From: Opitutus sp. GAS368
GTDB taxonomy: Bacteria; Verrucomicrobiota; Verrucomicrobiia; Opitutales; Opitutaceae
Length of the DNA stretch: 42,475 nucleotides
Direction of reading: 5' to 3'
Assembly (NCBI GenBank): GCA_945871085.1
Contig: CAMBVX010000011.1
Coordinates: 1 to 42,475 of the forward strand
Each line of letters opens with the position of its first letter. The stretch's first letter is position 1. Positions 18,707-26,062 of this stretch are shown one piece after another. The notes below the pieces were generated by a model, which saw only the letters and a program-made list of their open reading frames with translations, was not told where the DNA came from and made no database searches. Made by a program: the position numbers and the translations under genes.

Positions 18707-19342
18707 TCAACTGGAGCGCAAGCGGCGGACCGGGATGACGAGTTGGCGACGGCGAGCGAAGGCGAGGGCGATGGGCGTGGCCGTGAGCACGGCACCGGCG
18801 ATCGCCGGCCAAGGATGCCGATCAAGGAGAAATCCGAGCACGACGAGCGTGGGTGCAACGAGGACGAAGAAAAGCGAGAGGGCGCGCAACTTGGCGGCGC
18901 AGACGAGGCCGAGGAACAGGGCCGGGATGGCCACGACCAGAGGCACGAGCACCAACAGCGTCCCGGCGACGAAGGGAATCGGAGCGAGGGATTTTCCGGG
19001 GTAGTGAAAAACGAAAGCGATCAGAATGACGCAGATAGTGGCGAGCGTCAGCGGGAGGACGAAGCGGGCCCAGGCGGCGTGCGTCGCGTAGAGCGGGGAA
19101 ACGGTGGCGAGTTGGTCGATGGTCAGCAACACGCCGATCGAACCGAGCAAGCCCCGGGCGAGGTCGATCCAATGACCGGAGAAACGGAGCACCTGCTTGA
19201 GCATCACCCAGCGACTGCCGTTCCGACGTTCGATCTCGAGTTGGTGAAGATCGCGGTAGCTGCGCTTCCGGCTATAGAATGCGGGCAGCGGCACCAAGAG
19301 TGCGAGCGCGGAGCCGATGAGAATCAACCAAGGGAGTGTCAT
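18707..19342 (-). CDS. Multi-pass membrane protein of unknown function
   Basis: A 211-residue protein with about five or six hydrophobic segments (near residues 3-20, 64-76, 93-115, 122-148, 157-175 and 180-198), separated by short Arg-rich loops. The first loop is basic and long (S-R-K-R-S-Y-R-D-L-H). No family motif is recognised. It lies 170 bases downstream of the esterase on the same strand and could be co-transcribed, but the sequence gives no link to polysaccharide use. Confidence 0.65.
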   Translation of the reverse strand: MTLPWLILIGSALALLVPLPAFYSRKRSYRDLHQLEIERRNGSRWVMLKQVLRFSGHWIDLARGLLGSIGVLLTIDQLATVSPLYATHAAWARFVLPLTLATICVILIAFVFHYPGKSLAPIPFVAGTLLVLVPLVVAIPALFLGLVCAAKLRALSLFFVLVAPTLVVLGFLLDRHPWPAIAGAVLTATPIALAFARRRQLVIPVRRLRSS

Positions 19343-19512
19343 TGCGTGGGCTGGGAGATAAGGGCGACGCAGAGCGCGAGGTCCGAATCGTGTAATGCGA
19401 GCTGCGGCGTGGTTTTCACGGAAAACTTTTAGCGATCAGAAAAAATGGGACGTTGAGGGGACGATGCCGTGGGTGATTCGCGGGAGGTGACGCACGCCGG
19501 ACCCTGTGAACG

Positions 19513-20457
19513 CTACCGCGTAGTACGGCGGAAAGACTCGGCGTGGTAGTCGAACCACGTCGTGCGATACATCGTCACGAGTTTATCATGCTCGTGGGCG
19601 AGACCTTCGACCTCGAGGTAGGTGTGGTCGAGGCCGGCGGCGAGGAGGGCGGCGTGGAAATCGCGGACGGTCGGAAGGTGACCCTCGTCGCGAGTGCCAC
19701 ACGTGACGGCGATGCGGAGGCCGGATTTGAGGGCGGCGGCGTTTTGCTTGATCAACGCGTAGACGTCGTTGGCGACGAAGTTGGCGCGATCGGAGCCGAG
19801 GTAGTCATTGGGGTAGGCGGTGGGCTTCGTCGGATCGTAGAGGTCGAGCAGGTGCATCACGTTTCCGGCTTGATTGTGGAGCGAGCAAAAGAGTTCGGGA
19901 TATTTGAGGGCGAGGCGAGTGGCACCACGACCGCCCATGGAAAAACCTTCGATAGCGCGACCATCACGGCGGGCGATTGTGCGGTAGAGGGTGTCGATGT
20001 GCGGCAGAAGTTCGCGGATGATCAGCGTTTCGGCGGGATATTTTCCGTCGGCAGAATCTTTGTAGAATGTGTTTTTCCCACCGTTGGGGAGAACCATCAT
20101 CATGGCGGGCCAGCGACCGGCGACGATGCCGTCGTGGAGTGCTTTCACGGCGGTGAAACTGTGGAGTTCATTGCCGCCGGCTCCGTGGAGATTGTAGATC
20201 ACCGGGTAGCGGCGGGTGGGCTCGGTTTCGTAGCCGGGAGGAAGATAGACGCAGTAGCCGACGTCGCGCGCGAACGCTTGGGAGAAAAACGTGTGATGAG
20301 TGACGCGGGTGGGGAGTTGTCCGGGTATTGGTGGATTGACCCAGACGGTCTTGGCGTTGAGGGCGGCGATATCCTTGGGCACGCCGTGGTCAGCGGCGGT
20401 GAGGAGCGGCGAGAGGCCCCCGAAAAAAAGGAGCACAAGCGAGAGCGGGGGATGCAT
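19513..20457 (-). CDS. Exported esterase of the alpha/beta-hydrolase superfamily (esterase D/CE1-like)
   Basis: A 314-residue exported enzyme with a signal peptide ending near residue 21 (A-A-D-H). The R-Y-P-V-I-Y-N-L-H-G-A-G-G oxyanion block, the nucleophile elbow G-F-S-M-G-G and a C-terminal region containing L-A-H-E-H-D, where the catalytic His is expected, fit the esterase D/feruloyl-acetyl esterase group. The likely role is removing acetyl or other acyl groups from the polysaccharide in the periplasm or outside the cell. It follows two sulfatases on the same strand with an 83-base gap. I use the ATG at 20457; the longer frame overlaps the upstream sulfatase gene and lacks a signal peptide at its start. 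Confidence 0.85.
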   Translation of the reverse strand: MHPPLSLVLLFFGGLSPLLTAADHGVPKDIAALNAKTVWVNPPIPGQLPTRVTHHTFFSQAFARDVGYCVYLPPGYETEPTRRYPVIYNLHGAGGNELHSFTAVKALHDGIVAGRWPAMMMVLPNGGKNTFYKDSADGKYPAETLIIRELLPHIDTLYRTIARRDGRAIEGFSMGGRGATRLALKYPELFCSLHNQAGNVMHLLDLYDPTKPTAYPNDYLGSDRANFVANDVYALIKQNAAALKSGLRIAVTCGTRDEGHLPTVRDFHAALLAAGLDHTYLEVEGLAHEHDKLVTMYRTTWFDYHAESFRRTTR

Positions 20458-20540
20458 GGGGGAAATCGTGCGGGGAAAGTGGCGGGTCAACCTGCACATG
20501 GCGCGCCAAGACGTCGATCGTGGGGAGCGGCTGAGGGCGA

Positions 20541-22058
20541 TCACGGGAAACTTTTCTGCGGACCGGCGAAGTCGGGGCGCACCCGGCCATCGAGGGCGAT
20601 GAGGGGCTGGGGGGCAGCGACGCGGCCGAGGGCACGGACGCCGGGACCGATGCCGTCACGGCCGAGGTCGGGGTGCGAGCCGTCGGCGATCGCGGTGAGG
20701 CGAGCGACGATCGCGGGATTCTCTGCGGCAACGTTGGAGGCCTCGCCGATATCGGAGCCGAGGTGGTAGAGTTCGTTTTTCGCGAGATGGAGTTTCCAGG
20801 GACCGGAGCGGACGGCCTCGAGGAGCAGGCCACGGTGATAAAGGAAGACGTCGCGGGGGGGAGTAGCGGGAGCACCGACGAGAATCGGCCAGAGGTCGAC
20901 GCCGTCGATCTTGCGGTCGGTGGCGAGGGGAGCGCGGGCGAGCTTTGCGAACGTGGGGAGCACATCCATCATCGTGGTGATCGCAGCGGTCGAGGAGGCG
21001 GCGGGGATTTTCCCGGGCCACCAAGCGAGCGCGGGGACGCGGATGCCGCCTTCGAGGGTCGAGCCCTTGCTGCCGCGGAGGGGGGTGTTGGTGGCGCCTT
21101 GCTGGGTGGGGCCGCCGTTGTCGGAGACGAAGAGGACAAGTGTGTTGCGATCGAGCTTTTGCTCGCGGAGCGCGTCGAGGATTTGGCCGACGCTCCAATC
21201 GACCTCTTGCACCCAGTCACCGAGCTGACCGTGGGGGGAAGAGCCGCGGAATTTCTCGGACGGATAGAGGGGAAAATGGACGGCGTTGTGAGCGAGGTAG
21301 ACGAAGAAGGGGCGGTCTTTCGCATGGGCGTCGCGGATGAACGAGACGGTTTTCTCAGTGTAGCGGCGAACGAGCGGAACCTGATCTTCGGCGCGAATGC
21401 GGCCGATGACGGTTTCATTTTCGATCAAAGCGAGCGGCGGCTGCACCCCGCCGCGAATGCCGATGCCATCGTCCTCGACCGGGGCGGCAGATTTTTTGGG
21501 TACCGGATTCGTCGCTTTAGACGCTTTGGCCGCATTGGGTTGTTTGCCGAAATTGCTTTTGGCGCCGTCGACGGCCGGGCCCATGTCGTTGGAGTAGGGC
21601 AGACCGAAATAGTAGTCGAAGCCCTGGCGGCGCGGAAGGAATTCGGGCTGATCGCCGAGGTGCCATTTGCCGATAGCGGCGGTCGCGTACCCGGCGGCGC
21701 GAAGGACGTCGGCGATCGTGTGTTCGTCGGGATGGAGGCCGATGGCGGCGTTGGGAAATAGGACGTGGGGGATGGGGAGGGCGCGCTTGGGATACGAGCC
21801 GGTCATCAGCGCGGCGCGCGACGGTGAACACACGGGCGCGGCGTAGTGACTCGTGAGCTTGCGGCCTTCGGCGGCCATGCGGTCGAGGGCCGGGGTGCGG
21901 TTGGTGGAACCAAAGGGGCCAATCTCTTGGTAGCCGAGATCGTCAATGTTGATGAGGACGAAATTGGGGCGGGTGGTGTTGGCAGCGGATGCGGCGGTCA
22001 CGACGAGCGGCAGGAAAACCGCGGAGAGCAGGGCGAAGGCGAGAGAGGATTTTTTCAT
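20541..22058 (-). CDS. Exported sulfatase (arylsulfatase A-like)
   Basis: A 505-residue sulfatase with a signal peptide ending near residue 26. Metal ligands D39-D40 (N-I-D-D-L-G), the formylglycine motif C77-S-P-S-R81 with L-M-T-G, the G-K131-W-H133-L-G block, the L-A-H-N-A-V-H block and V-S-D313-N314-G-G are intact. An insertion near residues 165-195 is rich in Lys and Ala. The type resembles arylsulfatase A and N-acetylgalactosamine-6-sulfatase relatives; which ester it cuts is not visible. It lies downstream of another sulfatase and just before the esterase, forming one minus-strand run. Confidence 0.93.
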   Translation of the reverse strand: MKKSSLAFALLSAVFLPLVVTAASAANTTRPNFVLINIDDLGYQEIGPFGSTNRTPALDRMAAEGRKLTSHYAAPVCSPSRAALMTGSYPKRALPIPHVLFPNAAIGLHPDEHTIADVLRAAGYATAAIGKWHLGDQPEFLPRRQGFDYYFGLPYSNDMGPAVDGAKSNFGKQPNAAKASKATNPVPKKSAAPVEDDGIGIRGGVQPPLALIENETVIGRIRAEDQVPLVRRYTEKTVSFIRDAHAKDRPFFVYLAHNAVHFPLYPSEKFRGSSPHGQLGDWVQEVDWSVGQILDALREQKLDRNTLVLFVSDNGGPTQQGATNTPLRGSKGSTLEGGIRVPALAWWPGKIPAASSTAAITTMMDVLPTFAKLARAPLATDRKIDGVDLWPILVGAPATPPRDVFLYHRGLLLEAVRSGPWKLHLAKNELYHLGSDIGEASNVAAENPAIVARLTAIADGSHPDLGRDGIGPGVRALGRVAAPQPLIALDGRVRPDFAGPQKSFP

Positions 22059-22256
22059 GGAGAGGAAATTAAAAGTCAGGAGAGGTGGAACCGCTCATCT
22101 CCCCTAATTTTCCGGAGGTGAAGGGTGCGTCTGAGGGGTGCGGGTCTCGCCGCATCGGCGAGGCGCGGGGCAAGTGCGGTGGCGCGGGAACTGTTTTTTG
22201 CTGAGCGAAGATTCGCGGTTCGCTGGTTCGGTTTGGTGAGGGTAGTTCGGGACGGT

Positions 22257-23741
22257 TCAGAGTTTAGTTTTTCCGTTTTTCCCGGCCTTGCCGGCTTTCG
22301 TGCCGGTGCCATCGCGGTCGAGGAGATCGGGGAGCGGGAGGTAATCAAAATCGACAATCATTTTTTCCGCGAGGGTGGTGCGGAGCTCGCGTTCGATCGT
22401 GTGCAGGGCGGCTTGGCCGCTGAGGTTGTTGAGTTCGGACGGATCGGCTTCGAGGTCGTAGAGTTCGTAGACTGGGCGCGGGGTGGTGAAGTAGGTGGTG
22501 CGGAGGCCGGCGGAGAGTTTGCCCTGCTCGTTGGCGGTGGTCATCTGCGTCCAGCCGGCACCTCCGGAGGAGTCGACCGGAGAATACGGCACCCACGGAG
22601 TGCAGTTGTAGATGAATTTGTAGCGGTCACTGCGGGCGCTGCGCGAAAAATCGTTGGCGGAGCTACGCATCTGGAGGGTGACGGGAGCGGTGCCGTGAGG
22701 TCCGCGTTCGCTGAACACGTGTTTACGGGGGACATAGGTTTTGCCTGTGAGGAGGGGGAGGAAGTTATGGCCGCTCATCTTCGGCCCGGGGGCGAGGCCG
22801 GCGGCGGCGAGGAGCGTGGGGGCGATGTCTTCACCACTGAGCAGCGCGCGGGAATCACCGCCGGGCTTGACGACGCCGGGCCAGCGGATGACGAGGGGGA
22901 CGTTGCAGCCGGGATCGTAGAGGGAGCCCTTGCCGTGAGGGAGCGCGGCGCCGTTATCGCCGGCGAAGACGACGATTGTGTTGCGGGCAAGTCCACGCTC
23001 GGCGAGCAAGTCGAGGACGGCCTTCATGCTGCGATCGACGCGGTTAACTTCGCCGCAGTAGTCGGCGAGTTGTTCGCGCAGGCCGGGTAAATCGGGCCAG
23101 TGGGGAGGAAGTTTGAGAGTGGCCGGATCGGGGCGGTCCGAGGCTGGGGGCGTCCACGGGTGATGCGGATCGCTGAAATTGAGCCAGAGGCAGAACGGTT
23201 TGTCGGCGGGTTTTTGAGCGAGAAATTCGCGCATCTGTTCGATGGCGACGGTGTCTGAGCCGGTGCGCAAGTAGTCCACCCGTTGCGCAAACGATTTCAG
23301 GCCGTGCTCGGCGAGGATGCGAGCACTGGTCGGGCCGTTGGCGGGGTTGGACCCATCGAGGTGGTAGGCGCGACCGCAGATCCCGGTGTAGTAACCGGCT
23401 TTTTCGCGGAGGATTTCGGGGAAGGTGATTTCGTCACGTGGGAGCGGCGAGGAGAACCGCGTCATGCGGGCGCCAACGGCGGAGCGGCCGGTGAGGTAAC
23501 CGGCGCGGGATGGCACGCACTGGGGCGCGACAGTGAACAGGCGGTGGAACTTCATGCCCTCGGCGGCGAGTTGATCGAGGGCGGGCGTGCGGACGTTGGG
23601 ATCGCCATAGCAGCTGAGAAACGGGTAGCTGTGGTCGTCCGACAGCACGAAGAGAATGTTGGGCTTCGACGACGTGGCCGCGGTGAGCAGGCCGGCGGTG
23701 AACGCGAAAAGCAGGGTGATGAGTGGGGCGGGGAGGCTCAT
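22257..23741 (-). CDS. Exported sulfatase (N-sulfoglucosamine sulfohydrolase-like)
   Basis: A 494-residue sulfatase with a signal peptide ending near residue 22. Metal ligands are D35-D36 (L-S-D-D-H-S), the formylglycine motif is C75-V-P-S-R79, and F-S-D-P-H-H-P-W (189-196) and F-A-G-D262-N263-G-A-A-L-P-H-G-K are present. In the segment that normally reads G-K-x-H it has G-R124-A-Y-H127, so Arg replaces the usual sulfate-binding Lys. The C-terminus is a lysine-rich tail (G-K-A-G-K-N-G-K-T-K-L). The ATG at 23741 is chosen for the signal peptide. It is the first gene of the minus-strand run with a second sulfatase and an esterase, 198 bases upstream of the former. Confidence 0.92.
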   Translation of the reverse strand: MSLPAPLITLLFAFTAGLLTAATSSKPNILFVLSDDHSYPFLSCYGDPNVRTPALDQLAAEGMKFHRLFTVAPQCVPSRAGYLTGRSAVGARMTRFSSPLPRDEITFPEILREKAGYYTGICGRAYHLDGSNPANGPTSARILAEHGLKSFAQRVDYLRTGSDTVAIEQMREFLAQKPADKPFCLWLNFSDPHHPWTPPASDRPDPATLKLPPHWPDLPGLREQLADYCGEVNRVDRSMKAVLDLLAERGLARNTIVVFAGDNGAALPHGKGSLYDPGCNVPLVIRWPGVVKPGGDSRALLSGEDIAPTLLAAAGLAPGPKMSGHNFLPLLTGKTYVPRKHVFSERGPHGTAPVTLQMRSSANDFSRSARSDRYKFIYNCTPWVPYSPVDSSGGAGWTQMTTANEQGKLSAGLRTTYFTTPRPVYELYDLEADPSELNNLSGQAALHTIERELRTTLAEKMIVDFDYLPLPDLLDRDGTGTKAGKAGKNGKTKL

Positions 23742-24247
23742 GGTGAGGGGGTGGTGAATTAACGTCGCCGGACGGCGCTGGGTGCAATCAATCTTCGGTG
23801 AGCGGTCACTTGTTTCAGTCGGTAGATTTTCCGCAAAACAACGGGACCACGGCTCAGCGCACTCCGGTCGATCGAGCCGTGCCAAAAAAACGGGCAAACA
23901 ACCTCCCTTTCAGGTGCGTAATTTGCTGGTCACGGGAAAACTGGCGGAGGAGAGGCGATTTCAACGCGAACTAAACTGGCGCTGGTAAGTGATTTTCAGA
24001 GGAGAATCCCGCGAGAATTGCCGCGGTTTTGCCGCCTCCGTTGCAATGCTCGGCGAAAGGACACGGGCGGTTCATGGTCTGGTTGAGGATGGACTCGCGC
24101 CATTTCGGCCACTCGCCTGAAAGTCGCTGAAAGACAGATTCGCGGGCGAGTGATTTGGCCTGCACGAACAACAGCCCCGGATGAACAGCCCGGGATGAAT
24201 GGACATAGCTTGGACCGTCGCTTCACCAATACGGCTTTTTGCCCGTT
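23742..24247. other. Intergenic stretch, start of an island-like segment
   Basis: About 500 bases with no convincing gene. The 66-codon minus-strand frame at 23971-24171 has no recognised product. The stretch contains an imperfect tandem 14-base repeat (24173-24186 and 24187-24200) and the left copy of a 23-base direct repeat. Confidence 0.4.
24202..24224 (+). repeat. Left copy of a 23-base direct repeat flanking the Fic gene
   Basis: GACATAGCTTGG followed by ACCGTCGCTTC at 24202-24224 matches 25507-25529 at 20 of 23 positions in the same orientation. The two copies bracket the Fic gene and its operator array, about 1.3 kb apart. They could be attachment-like or duplication remnants of an insertion. 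Confidence 0.6.
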
Positions 24248-24346
24248 GCGGAGAATAGTGCCCTTATTCTCCGCATGAAAAGCGGAGATTATCCCTTGCT
24301 GCGCGAAGAATGCCGGACAAGTTCACCGCATAAACTGCGGAGATTA
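24248..24346. promoter_or_regulatory. Operator array of GCGGAGAwTA half-sites upstream of the Fic gene
   Basis: Forward copies lie at 24248-24257 (GCGGAGAATA), 24282-24291 and 24337-24346 (GCGGAGATTA). Reverse copies lie at 24265-24274 (perfect, TATTCTCCGC) and, degenerate, at about 24320-24329. Neighbouring copies are 17 bases apart in three of four steps, so they form overlapping inverted pairs. The last forward copy ends one base before the Fic start codon and includes its GGAG Shine-Dalgarno site. Binding of the wHTH of the Fic protein itself is the natural guess. Confidence 0.75.
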
Positions 24347-24347
24347 A

Positions 24348-25442
24348 ATGTATATCCACGAACGAAAGGACTGGCCGGACTTCACTTGGGACCACGCCGC
24401 CATCACTCCGCTGTTGAGTGACGTGAGGCATACGCAGGGGCGCTTGCTTGGGAAGATGGAAGGTTTGGGCTTCCATCTGCGCGAGGAGGCGACCTTGGCC
24501 ACGCTCACGCAGGACGTGATCAAGACGAGCGAGATTGAAGGGCAGACGCTGGATATCCAGCAGGTCCGTTACTCGATCGCGCGGCGCATGGGCATCGAGA
24601 TCGCGGCCCTTCCGCAGATGGATCGCAGCGTCGAGGGTATCGTTGAAGTGATGCTGGACGCCACTCGCCACCATCAGAAGCTGCTCGATCAGGATCGGCT
24701 GTTCGGCTGGCATGCGGCACTGTTCCCGACCGGGCGCAGCGGCATGCGGAAAATTATCGTGGGCGGCTGGCGCACCGATACATCAGGGCCAATGCAGGTT
24801 GTTTCCGGTGCCTTCGGACGGGAAAAGGTTCATTACGAGGCCCCGCCTCATGACAGGCTCAACGCAGAAATGACCCGGTTTTTGGCGTGGCTGAACGCCG
24901 GCCCTGCAACCGATCCGGTCCTGACCTCTGCGCTCGCACATTTCTGGTTCGTGACGATCCATCCATTCGACGACGGCAACGGCCGCATCGCCCGCGCCAT
25001 CGCCGACATGATCCTCGCGCGCTCTGAAAACAGCGCGCAGCGTTTCTACAGCATGTCCGCGCAAATCCAGCGTGAACGAAACGCCTATTACGACATTCTC
25101 GAGGCCAGTCAGCGTGGCGACCTGAATATCACCGCTTGGCTTGAATGGTATTTTGCCTGCCTCAGGCATGCGATAAATTCATCCCATGAAATTCTCGACG
25201 CCGTTTTGACGAAGGCAAATTTCTGGAAGCTCCACGAGGGGGAGACGTTCAGCGACCGTCAGCGCAATCTGATCAACCGGCTTTTGGACGGTTTCGACGG
25301 CAAGCTGACTTCCTCAAAATGGGCGAATATCGCCAAATGCTCCCCGGATACCGCGCTGCGCGACATCACCGACTTGATGGAGCGGAACATTCTGGCCAAG
25401 GATGACGCTGGCGGACGCAGCACCAGCTATCGCCTGAAATAA
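24348..25442 (+). CDS. Fic family protein with DUF4172 N-terminus and C-terminal wHTH (SoFic-like)
   Basis: A 364-residue cytoplasmic protein. The Fic motif H205-P-F-D-D-G-N-G-R213 is complete, so nucleotide transfer (AMPylation) to a protein hydroxyl is expected. The N-terminal inhibitory helix T60-S-E-I-E64-G65 fits the class II Fic type, which is self-inhibited and needs no separate antitoxin. The C-terminal 65 residues look like a winged helix-turn-helix (D-R-Q-R-N-L-I-N-R-L-L-D-G then S-K-W-A-N-I-A-K-C-S-P-D-T-A-L-R-D-I). The overall architecture is that of Shewanella SoFic. It is the only start in the cluster with a clear GGAG site, and a repeat array sits directly upstream. It has no visible tie to polysaccharide use and appears inserted. 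Confidence 0.93.
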   Translation: MYIHERKDWPDFTWDHAAITPLLSDVRHTQGRLLGKMEGLGFHLREEATLATLTQDVIKTSEIEGQTLDIQQVRYSIARRMGIEIAALPQMDRSVEGIVEVMLDATRHHQKLLDQDRLFGWHAALFPTGRSGMRKIIVGGWRTDTSGPMQVVSGAFGREKVHYEAPPHDRLNAEMTRFLAWLNAGPATDPVLTSALAHFWFVTIHPFDDGNGRIARAIADMILARSENSAQRFYSMSAQIQRERNAYYDILEASQRGDLNITAWLEWYFACLRHAINSSHEILDAVLTKANFWKLHEGETFSDRQRNLINRLLDGFDGKLTSSKWANIAKCSPDTALRDITDLMERNILAKDDAGGRSTSYRLK

Positions 25443-25506
25443 AACCGCAGCCCAATCAATGATCGGCGTTCTTGCGCACGGGTGTGCTACACCGCTGGAT
25501 CGACGT

Positions 25507-25529
25507 GACATAGCTTGGGCAGTCGCATC
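25507..25529 (+). repeat. Right copy of the 23-base direct repeat flanking the Fic gene
   Basis: GACATAGCTTGG followed by GCAGTCGCATC matches the left copy at 24202-24224 except at three positions. It lies 65 bases after the Fic stop codon. Confidence 0.6.
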
Positions 25530-25916
25530 CCTATTGAGTTGGATGCGGATTCATCGCGGATGAAAGAGGCCGTAGGGTTCCCTGCGGCTGACAAGGACAA
25601 GTGCTACGAGGCGGGAAAGGCATTGGGGTATTCAGAGGACGTGGGCGAGGTTGGCTCCGTGTGGCGGAGGATTAGTAGCCGAGAAGCCGCCCAGTGAGGA
25701 TTTCCCCAATAGGCCGCGCGATTGGCATGTGGCCCCCGCCTCGCTATAGTTGGCTCGTAGGTTCGGCCCAATGTTCCCGAAAGCGTGGTATTTGGGACGC
25801 GCCGAAGTGGCGCGGATCGCCGCTAGAACTTCTGGTCGAATGCTGAGTCTCCTCGGAAACATGATGGCGAGGGCTGCCTCGGCTCCTCGCTTGGTGGCGT
25901 GTCACCCTTTCTGACT

Positions 25917-25939
25917 ACACGACGCCGACGGCGTAGTGT
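25917..25939. promoter_or_regulatory. Imperfect palindrome upstream of TonB receptor 3
   Basis: ACAC-G-ACGCC and GGCGT-A-GTGT form ten stem positions with one mismatch around a GAC loop. A TATAAA at 25942-25947 follows directly and could be a -10 element, although no good -35 is placed before it. It may be an operator or an RNA hairpin. Confidence 0.3.
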
Positions 25940-26062
25940 GATATAAACTGCTAGCATTCTTCTGTCGCGAATCGCACCCGTCCGATCCATTGTTTCACGC
26001 ATCGCGTCGGGCAGAACGGTCTATCGAACCAACCCAATCCACCCTCCCCAGTGAAACCTGTG

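Larger units (their letters stand above)
25443..26062. other. Intergenic stretch between the Fic gene and TonB receptor 3
   Basis: No frame looks like a known protein; the 60-codon plus frame at 25515-25697 has no recognised family. The right copy of the direct repeat and a hairpin at 25917-25939 lie here. It probably holds the promoter of the downstream TonB/beta-helix block. Confidence 0.4.

Noticed and set aside
18048-19004. 318-codon plus-strand frame after the iduronate-2-sulfatase-like gene
   Set aside because: Low-complexity Arg/Ala/Gly translation, no motif, and it overlaps the credible minus-strand membrane protein.
23971-24171. 66-codon minus-strand frame upstream of the Fic gene
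   Set aside because: No similarity seen; its Cys/His pattern is not a known motif.
25515-25697. 60-codon plus-strand frame after the Fic gene
   Set aside because: No recognised product; overlaps the right copy of the direct repeat and has no ribosome site.
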